Shown here piece after piece: positions 22,201 through 32,009 of a stretch of 64,000 nucleotides of DNA. Origin of the DNA: Capitulum mitella. Lineage: Eukaryota; Arthropoda; Thecostraca; Pollicipedomorpha; Pollicipedidae. The notes under the pieces are model-generated. The model was given only the letters and a program-made list of their open reading frames with translations, did not search any database and was not told where the DNA came from. The stretch covers positions 29,883,451-29,947,450 of the forward strand of contig CP099839.1 in NCBI GenBank assembly GCA_030062745.1, given 5' to 3'. The translations under genes were made by a program, and so were the position numbers. How positions within the stretch are numbered: the stretch's first letter is position 1; each line of letters opens with the position of its first letter.

Positions 22201-25200
22201 TGAGGTGGAGCGGCTCCTTCAGGGGCAGGTCGAACGACTCGCCAATGGCCACCAGGCGCTCCAGCACGTCCGAGATGTTCATTCGCTCTCCGGGGTCCAC
22301 CTTCAGCATCCCACCTGCACGGTGACGTCAGAGGCAGCGTCGGCCGGGCGCCTATCGCTATCAGACTCGGCTCGGGAGCGAGTTCATCACTGAGCGTGTC
22401 GCCTTTAGACAACGATCAGTGTAACATCGCGAGAGACCCGAGACGGAACCTGCTGAAATGGTGAACTATTTCTGCATTCAGCCCCACTCATTGCTTCCGT
22501 GGAACAGCAGTAGCAGAATGCACACGAAGACGGCGCCCGCGGCGCTCCCGGTCCCTCACGGATGAGCTGGTGGAAGTGCTGGTATTTGGTATCGCCCTCC
22601 GGTATGGTGAAGTTGCCGTTGATGATGCGCAACTTGGCCGAATCCTCGAAGGGGTGTTTGTTGTAGCAGAGCAGGTAGAGCACACAGCCCAGCGCCCACA
22701 CGTCGGCCTGCGTCGTGATCGGGTGGTTGTTCCAGGTGTCCAGCATCTCCGGCGCCCGGTACATTGGTGTCGTGTGTTTCGACATCTGCAGGGGATCGGC
22801 ACAGGCGTCAGAGCGATCGGCACAGGCGTCAGAGGGATCAGCACAGGCGTCAGAGGGATCGACACAAGCGTCAGAGGGATCGGCACAGATGTCAAAGTGA
22901 TCAGTACAGGCGTCAGAGGGATCGGCACAAGCGTCAGAGGGATCGGCACAGGCGCCGGAGGGACCGGCACAAGTATCGGACAACGCTTCCGACTCGCCAG
23001 CCGGGTCAGCCCACACCACTGCACCCAAGCGACTGTCTGGCGCAATCCAACAGCATCAATGCCATCGGAGCTCAGTTTATAACTGACTCAACACAAACAC
23101 GAGCCCTACACAGCCATATTTATAGCACACGGACGTCGACCTAAAATGAAGAGAGCTGTTAGCCTAGCAAATTGCTGGTTTGCCGTAACGTAACACCCAA
23201 TAAAGCATTCCTCGTCACGATAAAGTGCATCTGCGCGGATGATTTATGAAGGCTTAGTGCAAGAGAAGATATGCAATGACGAAAAAATTATCTGTGTAAC
23301 GACTGTTTGATGTTCAGACAGAAGTGCATGCCATAGCTCTATCGACGCAATGTTCTACGTTATCGCATAGAACGAAACCCTAGGTTTCCCCGGAGTCCCA
23401 ACGAATGCCCACACTTCGATACTAGAGGTCCCCCATTACTCCTGCCACACAATACACCCTGGAACAGTTCACGCCTGTCTGGCGGCGTGGCGACCTTCTG
23501 CTGCAGGGAGCTGGGCCAGTGTCGGCGTCCTGACCTCGTCCTCCAGCAGCGACCTCTGGATGGCCGACCACGAGTGGTCCGGGTAGTGCAGCGTGGTCGT
23601 GGCCGAACCGAAGTCGCACAGCTTAATCAGGCCGTCATCGCCAATCAAAAGATTCTCCACCTGTCCACAACAGTGTGCCAGTAACTTACAGCAGCAGTCG
23701 GCTGCTTTGTACACAATTCTGCTTGTAATGCTGGCTGATCATGTCGGCCTGATTGGCGTCTACAAGGTCGATACGTCACATAAACACTTATGCAATCAAT
23801 ACATTGAGTGACAGCTTCAATCGCACGCACCCACTCAGGAGGCAAATGTAAAGGAACGAGTTTCTAACAGATCATGCCCATTTGCGCCGGCCTGAGGCCA
23901 GTCAGCAGGCTTACCTTTAGGTCACGGTGCAACACTGGAGGCTGCTGACTGTGCAGGTGCTGCACGGCCCGGCACGTCTGGTACATGATCTGGCAGACCT
24001 GGTCGGCCGGCAGGGCGCGGCCCGCCAGCCGCAGCACGTCCACCATGTTTCCCCCTGCCACAAAAATGGAGAGTGTCAGGGGCATAGGAAACATTACCAT
24101 CAGTCAGTCATCATCAGCATTTGTGGGAGTCCTGAACTGGCATTTCTTGCCAAAATGATGGGGCTTTGTGGTGTGAGCAATACTGCACCTGAACAGAAAT
24201 TTTTGCTGTATCACTGGATGATGAGCTGAAATACTTTGCTGAAATGCTATCTGTAGGTCACACAGCTATCACACAATGATAACAATTTTACAAGGAGCAC
24301 TGCTAGCCAGTAAGCAATATATCTGTTTCCTGCAAGAAGTGCAGTACTCATGTCTGCTGGAAGCAATGGCAGCACTTGCTTAAAAATTAAATATTGGAGA
24401 AACTTACCACAAGCCCAAATGAAAATGTGCTGTCATGATTTTCAAGATGGTGGGAAATATTTCTGCATATGGTACACAAGCATGCATAACATCAGGATGC
24501 ATTGTGAAGAGATGAATGTTTTTTTACATGTATGACAAAATAGTGACATGAAATGAAGGGTTTTGTATGGTACTGTCATCTAAAAGGTTTTCAACATAAA
24601 AAACTGTACCCAAAAGCAGCATGAATAAAGGTCATGCCCTTCACAAACCACGCCAATTAACTGAATATATGGCTGCCACTTCAGCAAGGCATGGCTGACC
24701 TTCCACAAATATCATCTTCAAAAGAGGAAGCACTCAAAGCACAAGCAACATATTGGGTACATACATACCTGTACAAAGCTCTGTAACCACCAGGTACTCG
24801 TTTCGACCATGACCTGACTGTGCCTTGTCAATAGCTGCTGCTGTCAAGTACCTGATCACATTTGGGTGTCCTGACAGTTTTTTCTGAGATAATGGCTTAG
24901 GAAATTTATGCCACAGAAGAAATGTTACAAAAAAACATATTATTCGTGAAATTGAAACAGCAAATAGACCCTATGATGCAGACAAAGAAACCAATATTCT
25001 GAATTCTAGTCATTTACAAAAGATGAAAAAACTGCAGTTGAGGAATACCATACTGGTGTTCCTCAACTGCAGTTCATCAGCACTGTATGGAGCATATGCA
25101 TACAGGCATTAAACAGCACAGCATTTGTTGTAGCAGAAGGATACAAGTAGGCCAATTTCTTGTCGTATAATCTTGTCCACATCAGGATCTGAGCTCAGCA

Positions 25201-25711
25201 AGCGCTTCAAGGCAAAGTACTTGCCACTTGTCACTTCTTGTGCTACATACACAAATGCAAATCCACCTGAAACCATGATACTCCACTAATAAACTGCAAT
25301 ATTTTATAGCTTACCCAATAAAACATCATAACAATGAGTTTACCCACAAAGACAGGCTGCAGAGCCCTAATGATGAATATGACTTCATTCCCAGCTGCCA
25401 CAACATTGTAAGTAACATGAATATATCTACAAGACATCAGCATTTTGAATGCACTTTGTATCATAATGCTAAGTAAGTTCAACACAGGAGTAAACATGGA
25501 AAAGCTCCAGCAATCTTTAAACATGCTTTATTAGCTCACTCTGCTTCACAAAATAATGTAAGACCTGAGCCTCCCCAAACTCACCTTCACCAATTTGTTT
25601 CTTGACACGCATCTTAGCATTCCCCAGTTCCACAACTTGCCCAACAAACTCATTTGTTTGGACTGATGATGTATCATTGAAATAATTCAGGGCAGATTTG
25701 AATACAGACAT
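10283..25711 (-). CDS. GAK: Cyclin-G-associated kinase / auxilin, complete (23 exons, 1231 codons)
   Basis: GAK phosphorylates AP-1/AP-2 adaptors and recruits Hsc70 to strip clathrin from vesicles. Exons: 25711-25585, 25266-25145, 24883-24769, 24054-23915, 23660-23535, 22785-22560, 22314-22171, 21636-21363, 20913-20798, 19847-19762, 19034-18912, 18690-18557, 17579-17463, 15378-15273, 14977-14820, 14440-14247, 13980-13811, 13561-13199, 12975-12786, 12381-12166, 11718-11555, 11279-11106, 10393-10283. All phases agree. The kinase (residues about 30-300) has IGEGGFAFVY, ALKRLL, HRDLK, CDFGSAT and MYRAPEM. The tensin-like domain (about 425-580) includes DSRHPGHYCVYN and HCIDGKATSA; its C2 domain (about 590-705) follows. 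The linker (about 706-1140) has DPFADLG, DPFG and the clathrin-box-like LLGLD. The J domain (about 1138-1231) contains AVHPDK. The length is close to the vertebrate protein (about 1310 residues). The start is the first Met, matching the family N-terminus. Intron 14 is GC-AG. A possible extra exon lies at 16791-16892. Confidence 0.95.
14978..15272 (-). other. GAK: GC-AG intron of GAK (intron 14)
   Basis: The upstream exon ends AACCCGGCCGACCGCAAG and the intron starts GCAGGT; it ends CCGCCAG before the codons for Val-Val-Leu-Pro. Joining at AAG gives Asp-Arg-Lys-Val-Val-Leu-Pro, the conserved C2-domain segment. The nearest GT (AAGGCAG|GTCCTT) would leave a 1-nt phase that the only suitable acceptor cannot match. 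It is therefore best read as a minor-class GC-AG intron. Confidence 0.75.
16791..16892 (-). CDS. Candidate 102-bp cassette exon within GAK intron 13
   Basis: Between GAK exons 13 and 14, a 102-nt minus-strand block sits between GGCCGGCAG and a consensus GTGAGT donor. It is open and encodes a protein-like segment with RFLAAFWSSIEG, HPFEYMSPALYEE and LAYAEHI. It begins after 2 nt of a codon and ends with 2 nt of the next, the same phase as the exon 13/14 junction (AG|G). It could therefore be inserted without breaking the frame, placing 34 residues inside the C2-like domain. I do not recognise the peptide and know of no vertebrate GAK counterpart. It could instead belong to another nested gene, or be chance: the surrounding GC-rich DNA is open in many frames. 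Confidence 0.45.
17680..17810. repeat. Short degenerate GTCAGGGGTGGG repeat in GAK intron 13 (as built)
   Basis: GTCAGGGGTGGG-type units recur about every 30 bp (for example CGTCAGGGGTAGGTCTCCATC, then a GTCAGGGGTGGGAAGCCATC copy) about 100 bp upstream, in gene sense, of the exon 13 acceptor. Copies are imperfect and few. Confidence 0.5.
18230..18556 (-). repeat. 34-bp minisatellite that reiterates the GAK exon 12 5' splice site
   Basis: Immediately after the exon 12 donor (CTCAG|GTCAGCAAAGGTCACAG, minus strand), the intron holds about nine units of roughly 34 bp of the form GTCAGCAGAGRTCACAGTCC plus CGGACCCTGGGCAG. At least four units contain an exact CAG|GTCAGC, so the first bases of the true donor are copied through the array. 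Units vary in substitutions and a few indels. Since 34 is not a multiple of three, using a later copy would shift the frame. Confidence 0.8.
22786..22985 (-). repeat. 21-bp minisatellite abutting the GAK exon 6 acceptor
   Basis: About eight or nine units of 21 bp run up to the acceptor. On the minus strand the unit is GATCCCTCTGACGCCTGTGC plus one C. The final partial unit merges into GATCCCCTGCAG|ATG, the splice acceptor of the exon encoding SKHTTPMYRAPE. The array supplies a pyrimidine-rich tract. Because 21 is seven codons, it stays open in frame with the exon (repeating a D-A-C-A-D-P-S heptapeptide), so retained copies would not immediately stop translation. Confidence 0.85.
25030..25074. 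repeat. Near-perfect 21-bp inverted repeat in GAK intron 2
   Basis: The arms are AACTGCAGTTGAGGAATACC plus A and its reverse complement with one change (G-U pairable in RNA), separated by 3 nt. It lies between GAK exons 2 and 3. The stem is too short and the loop too tight for a typical microRNA precursor. Confidence 0.75.
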
Positions 25712-28440
25712 TATGATTCGTATGACTATGTAATCTGCACAGACTTACTAATGTTGAATTTTCCCGAGAAATGAGACAAAGGTCCTAAGAAACACCAAGT
25801 CTTTCAGAGATACACCAAACTGGTGCAAAAGGCAATCGTGAAATCACCTTAGCTGACACCTCAAGGCCAAAAACTGAACAACCAGTAGCTTCTGATGTCA
25901 GTCTACAAATTTACAGCATTTTCGATCTTCCAGCCACGTCGAAATTTAAACTCATCCACCTCATGCGTGGCCTACCCTGGTCCGAAAACGCTCCCGACTA
26001 CTTTCTATTGTCACTGGATGTGCTCGCGCACCAGACGTATGGTGTTGAGGTGGAAGTGGTTCGTCCTGCGATTTCAAGGACTCATCACATGGAATTCTGC
26101 TGACAGCTGATAGAACGCTGTAAAGGATCAACGTTCTCCAGATCACTAAATTTCATTTTTATTTTCGCTTATTTACCTTTTTGTGGTTGATTGTAAACCA
26201 TTTAAAGCAATAGGTTGCAAAAATTTTCGCAAAAAGTAAATCGTTACAAATGCGATTTTTAAAAGATGTAGACGAAATATTTGCTACGTGGAATCTATGG
26301 AATGACAGTATTATGTTTACAATTCATACGCTCCGCTTTTGCCGAATAACACAGACCATCACCAGAAACTACCGCAAAGTAAAAACGCCGGAGCCGGGCT
26401 TCGTGTTAGCAGTGCACAGACTCAGTAATTCTTCGCGGCTTTTATATTGCAAAGTGGAAAAGTCTTTGAGGCCGGCGGAAAAGTCGCTGTGGATTGATTA
26501 GGCCGGTAAGACCCAACAATATCGGGTTTTTCAGTCAGCATCGTCTCTGGTTTTGACTGAAGTAAGTTACTGAAAATCAGGTAAATTCAGGGGCATGGGC
26601 GGGTAAGCAGATTGTGCCTCGATCTTCGGATGGCCTTGGGTGTAAAAATCCGTTATGTTTATTTCAAACTTGAATGTAGTTTCCAAGTTTCAGGAAGAAT
26701 GACTGACGTTTGGCTATTTTAACATGTAGCCCCATTTATGTATTATGCTTAGCTGCTTGTCAAACTCAAATTGTGAAAAGTGCATGCTGGGGTCACATGG
26801 TTTTGCATCAGTTCTGTGTGTTTGTGGGAAGCTTTTGAAATCAATGTTTTAGTTTTCCTCAGGTATCCCATTGTGTGCACTAGTGTATGCCAAACTGCTG
26901 TGTGTGCCAGGGAAGCTAAATGGTACACTAAAATGTGCAGCAGCAGCTGGTGCTACATTAATAAGATTCCCTCAAAACCTGCCATGCCTTTCATTCTGGC
27001 TCTGTTGGATCTTAGGTAAAAACATGCCATTTCTGCTAAGCATAGGCTAGCAGCACAAAGTTGCAGAGATGTGGACAGTTTTGATACTTAAGAATGTCAG
27101 AGTCCCACAATGCATCTTGTGTTGAGCAGTATTGTCAATATTCTAGTCATTCTAGTCAATATTGTTTTGTACCACAGTCATGAATATATTTATTATATAT
27201 TGTTAGACCAATGGATATGCAAACAAGAATACATCCAAAATTGCAGCAGAATGGCTCAGCATACATGGCCCCATGTACATCATTTAGATTTTGGGGTAAT
27301 TTGTGAAACATATACTTTGAAAGTGCCATGACTTTAGTGTGAGGATATGACTCTGTAATAACAACTTCACTCAGATGATGATTGTGTTGTTTGCAAGTAG
27401 ATGTGAGCATGATGATTTGATCTCGCAAGAGCATAAATATTTTGGCACAACACAAAATTCCCACATCAGCAGGACCATTGATTATCAAACATGAAAAGGT
27501 GCCAGGTATGAAAATAAGTGTAGAAATGATAGTATGTGCATCTAAATGTGAACATCTTTTGGACTTAGGACTTAATGGATTTGCATAAAATAGGTCGCAA
27601 GGACAGCCTGTGGACTCCCCCTCTCTGAAAGTCAGTGTTGTTATTCTCCTCGGACACAGATCTTGCATTTCCAATCCCTCCAGTGTTTGTCCGTGTCCAT
27701 CTGTGACCTGTCCAGTCAATGTCTGAAGGAGATATCTGTCTGTCTGTCCATATAAACACACAGACAGATGTCTGTATGACAGACATCTGCCTATACAGAC
27801 AGATGTCTATTAATATTTGTCAAAACCCCAAAATTTAGTCAATGTTTGATGGAGAAACATTTGTAAGGAAACAAATGGGCAGGCATTGAATAACACAACG
27901 CATGTGCGTGTATGCACATTTGTGCATGCACATGCATGCACACACACACACTGAGACCAGTATGAGGACCAGGAAAATAGTGGAAAGGCTGGCTAGCAAA
28001 AATGAGTCCCACATTTTTACAGCTGACTTCTGTATGGGTCTGATGGAGATCTTCCTACACTCTTTTTTAATTCAGATTCAGACATTGATTAAGGTCACCC
28101 ACTACAATGGAAGCTATTCAGACATGTCATCATTAACTGCAATGAGAAGAATCAAGAACTTATGCTAGCACTCTCCATGATTTCTGTTGCCTCTTGGCTG
28201 ACTCCACTGCACCACTCTGGTTAATGGCAAGGATCAGAGTTGTGACCTCCAGAGGATTTATCTGTTTTTGGTACTGGACAAGTGATTGGCAGGGGTTTAG
28301 CTTTCAGTGTGTATGAATGGTCAGCAGTTTGGTAGTGTGAGCACCAAGTGATGATGTATTTTCATGATTTTTTGTTGATGGCAATGATGATGATGACAAC
28401 ATAGTTGTGAATCATGACTGAAATACTGTTATCTTGCAGC
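25712..28440. other. Spacer upstream of GAK
   Basis: AT-rich DNA that should hold the GAK promoter and 5' UTR; no TATA or initiator element stands out. At 27735-27810 there are overlapping direct and inverted copies of CAGACAGATGTCTGT, able to form several hairpins. A CA/GCATGCA microsatellite lies near 27900-27950. The long minus-strand open frame at 27156-27761 has no recognisable domain and spans AT-rich sequence. Confidence 0.4.
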
Positions 28441-28504
28441 ATTTCAGGAAGACTGGTGTTTCTTTGTCATTGTTGAGGAGACTTGGAGACGTGAATCCAA
28501 AATG
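28441..28504 (+). other. SEC13: Candidate 5' exon of SEC13 carrying only the initiator ATG
   Basis: A TCTTGCAG is followed by about 64 nt ending CCAAAATG and then a perfect GTAAGT donor at 28505. The first certain SEC13 exon (32010) begins in phase 0 with Val-Ser-Leu-Ile and lacks a Met. Family members start Met-Val-Ser, so an exon ending exactly after ATG is what is required. Against it: the intron would be 3.5 kb and enclose MRPS16 on the other strand, and the motif could arise by chance. An alternative is a Met at 31918 with a GTGATT donor near 31948. Confidence 0.35.
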
Positions 28505-29783
28505 GTAAGTGCTCTCTTGGTCTCGCTTTCATTCAGTAACCCTGTACAAAGATATACCTGATGCTAGAGGGCATCACATTGTATTATCTGGAGATGCTTG
28601 TTCATACCAGTGTAGCCAAAGGAATCCATTCGGGTGTCAGGGATGTAGATATTAATTCATGTTACTGGATCTTTCTGTTGTTTGGCATCCTAGCAGCTAT
28701 ATTGCTCCTCCCCTTATCTGAGACCAACCAATCAGCAATGAGCAGAGGATGTTGCCAAGCTTTTGTCTAACTGCACCAGGCAATACAACTCAGACAGACA
28801 GGTGTGGATGTGTGAGGGGCACAAAGGTCAATGAAGAGACAGCCAATAACCAGAAGCAGTGATTCAGAAGTATGGCAGGAACAAGTCTGACAGCATGAAT
28901 TCCAATCTACATCCTTAACACCTAACTGGCTTTATTTGGCCACAGTGGTTCACACTCTGCACTAACTGATCTGGGTACATTGGGCATTATGCTGCCACTG
29001 CCTCAGGGACCTCCAGGGTCTGCCTGTCTATGACGGACCGGTACAAATAATAGCATTGACCCATGACTTGCTGGTCGGCCTCTGCTGAAGCCCACACCCA
29101 TTGGTCGGTTGGCTCACGGGTGGCCAAACAACCATGCAAGCCGATCACACCCAGGCCTTTGGGCCAGCCATCTCATAGCCATATGGAAACTTGCTGTTCA
29201 TAGATGCTGGACAATGCCATGATGATGTTAATAGGCTTGTTGTGTGCTTCATTTGTGTCGAAAGCAGTCCACACTTCCTAGGAGGCATTTTTTGGGTTGA
29301 GTGTGACCACATGGTATCCATCATCTCAGTTTGTGAAGTAATGCTATCTAATGCACTTTTCGTGTAGTTTCTCAGAGTATGTTCAACTAATCATCTTCTA
29401 AGTTTTCCAGCTGTATTAAATGTACTTTTACCATGAGTTTGCACTTACAGTATTGCAAGGTGCCATGAACACACCATATTGCAAGATTTTTCCATGTTTT
29501 GGAGAGAATTTAAGCTTTTGGCATCTTTTCTTGTTAGGACACCTAGGCGACCTTTGAAATATCAAAGTTTGGAACCTGATTTTTACATCTTGCTCAGTTT
29601 TTTTTACACACTTGGTAATCTATTTCTCCATGATTATCTGCCTTGATATGAAGTGCAAAGGTTGTCCAAAAACATTTACAACATATGATGCACAAATAGT
29701 GCATGAAATATATTACTGGTTCTACACTAGAAAAATCAGCACCACTGTTGTGGTTACATTTTCCATTCAGCATCACTACATGG

Positions 29784-31581
29784 CTATGATTTATCTTCAG
29801 CTTCCTTGTTCTCTGCTTCCTGCTGCTGTCGTTTGCGCCATGCCTGGATGTACGAGTTGGGGTGAACTGGGAAGAACCCGACCAGACCTGGAAACAGATA
29901 GTGTTCATGGAGCATCCAACTAAAATAAATACCAATAACATCTTTAGCTACAGTTTTGATGCAAATAGTGCCCACTGTATTCAACGTAAGAAATTAACAC
30001 TCAGAAATGCTGACAGAATAGTAGATTGTTTGGTAGCATACTCCAGTCCGAAATTCATACATCCATTTTTCAAGCATGCCAACATGAAATACATTGCAAA
30101 CATAGAGCATAGCATTCATTATATACAGCTGTTATGTTGACTGGCATGGAAATGAACTCAGTCATACCAAAAAGCTCCTGAACTGGTTCTGTGACTTCAA
30201 TACTTTTCCTCTGCCCCAGCCAGTGCCTGACTCTTTCAAAATTGATGGACACAAGGCGTTCATTATTCACGTTTGGCATGGGGTCATAAACACCCAGCTG
30301 CTCAATGACCGGACCATTCCGGTCATGGTGTTTCTGTCAACAGACAAAGGACATGATGTTAGCCAAATAATCATACAATGCATTTTGAGCCACAGGTAAT
30401 GGTTTTGACCAAGCCCTATGCCAAAACTCAGTTTGTGTTAGGGGTCAAGATGAAAAAAAACTCTAAGGGCATAAATGTTTTTGCATCAAGGAAGAAAATG
30501 AAAGTGCCCTGCAATGGTCAGCAGTCACAGACATTGCATCATACATTTATTTTTCAACAGTGCTTATTCACTATGTATGGGTCACAGATGCAACAGGATG
30601 CAAAATACCTTCTCTGCCCAGATACTTCATGTGGTGCAGGCCCATGGGGAAGGAGGGAATGGCTTATCTCCTTATCAATTATTTTTGCAGCCCAACAGCT
30701 CCACAGTGCAGTTGAGGCAGACAGAATTCAGTGGCATTGTGCTGCATTGGACCAATAAGACATAGCATCATGCATGGAAAATGTACCATGAAATTAATGA
30801 GACAAAGAAACATTGTTTAAATCAAGAATGCACTCACTTCCTTGACTGCATGTCATTTCCAATTCAAATTTGCAAATCAGGGCATATTGTTCATGCATGG
30901 ATGTTGGCAGGAGCAGGCAAACATGTATGCAACTTTTTAATTATTTATCACGGCTCTGCAGTTTATAACTTGGCCAAGCCATGGTGACCTTATCCTTGCA
31001 TGTTAAGACATGCATTGTTGGTGATTGGTGTGCATTTGGTTCCCTGTGAAGTTTCTGAGTGTGCCCTAAAACCCAAAGGTTAGAAAAAGCTGCCTCATAT
31101 TTGCTTACCAAATTTTGGTATTTCAAAATTAATAACATCTACCAATGGTCCTTTGTGTTGGACAGTATTGCAGTTTCAAAACAGAATGTCAGTATTAGGA
31201 CACCCACATAGCAACTAAGTACATTGTGTGAACATGTGCTCAACTGGAACTAACATCACCACTGCTGGAATATGGAATGCATCCTCATTTAAAACTAAAC
31301 ATGGTTGGCCAACTTGTTGAAACTGGTTCAGTCTTGATTTTTCTACATTCCCACTTTTTGTAACATTCCCACATGGCCCAGAATTGATAACCTTACTTAC
31401 TGGCAATGTTCTGTGATTAGTAGAGTTTGGTTATGGTTTTTGCTGCTAGTGGCAAATTAATGTTGGCTCATTTTACTAAAAAAATGCTCACCTTTTGAAG
31501 CTGAATGTGGAAAAACGGTCTGTTTGCACATCCATGGTATCCTAATCTTATTGCTAACGCTGCACGGTTCATTCGCCCCAT
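29784..31581 (-). CDS. MRPS16: Mitochondrial ribosomal protein S16, complete (3 exons, 119 residues)
   Basis: This is the bS16-family protein of the small mitochondrial ribosomal subunit, needed for its assembly. Exons are 31581-31492, 30333-30168 and 29887-29784. Exon 1 encodes MGRMNRAALAIRLG and GCANRPFFHI, equivalent to the family GG-x-IR-x-A ... CTNRPFY motif. Exon 2 encodes VIEQLGVYDPMPN, then LVSINFERVRHWLG and the PVQELF segment. Exon 3 encodes GLVGFFPVHP and a Lys/Glu/Gln-rich tail. Phases are 0 and 1 and the donors are GTGAGC and GTATGA. The protein is slightly shorter than the vertebrate form (about 137). The start is the ATG at 31581, with a second in-frame Met three codons on. It lies head-to-head with the first certain SEC13 exon, 430 bp away, and may share a promoter with it or be nested in SEC13 intron 1. 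Confidence 0.93.
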
Positions 31582-32009
31582 CGCCACGCGGAGGAGTAAA
31601 TATTCTTGCGTTAATGTTCAGATGTTGAGATTTACATTGGGGCTTCAATATCGCTGGGAGCCGTGAAATATCTCAAGTGTGGGAATGTTGGTTGTTGGAA
31701 ACTGTGAGCGGTTTTGGACGGAGATTAGCAGGAAGCTGAGTGTGGTTTTGGAGCGGGATTAGCACTTGCTGACGCTACGCTTTAGACGGCGGTGCGTCGT
31801 ATACGTCGGCTGACATTTGTCGGAGTTAAAGAGGTGGACAAAATACTGGGTACTCGACGTGAAAATCATTTTTTTGTCCATCCAGTTTTGTTACCTAGCA
31901 TTTCCGCCGTCGCCGTCATGAGGCGTATTTATGAGGCAGTTAATAAGGTGATTAATAAGGTGATTAATCATTACATTGTGATAACGGAATAAATTTTGCC
32001 TTTTTTCAG
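31582..32009. promoter_or_regulatory. Interval between divergent MRPS16 and SEC13; probable shared promoter
   Basis: MRPS16 starts leftward at 31581 and the first certain SEC13 exon starts rightward at 32010. The 428-bp interval would serve as promoter for MRPS16 and possibly SEC13. No TATA box is clear. It contains a GCCGTCGCCGTCATGAGG at about 31905-31922 and a duplicated AATAAGGTGATT at about 31942-31965. The promoter role is inferred from position only. Confidence 0.4.

Noticed and set aside
22786-22985. CRISPR array
   Set aside because: Units are directly abutting 21-bp tandem repeats with no unique spacers, in an animal intron.
22405-23082. Frames of 170-207 residues on both strands over the 21-bp repeat
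   Set aside because: They merge the repeat with GAK exon 6; the repeat is intronic by the phase-consistent gene model.
25030-25074. MicroRNA precursor
   Set aside because: The stem is about 21 bp with a 3-nt loop; canonical precursors have longer stems and larger loops.
27156-27761. 201-residue minus-strand frame
   Set aside because: No recognisable domain, AT-rich composition like its surroundings, and it crosses a GACA hairpin cluster; probably chance.
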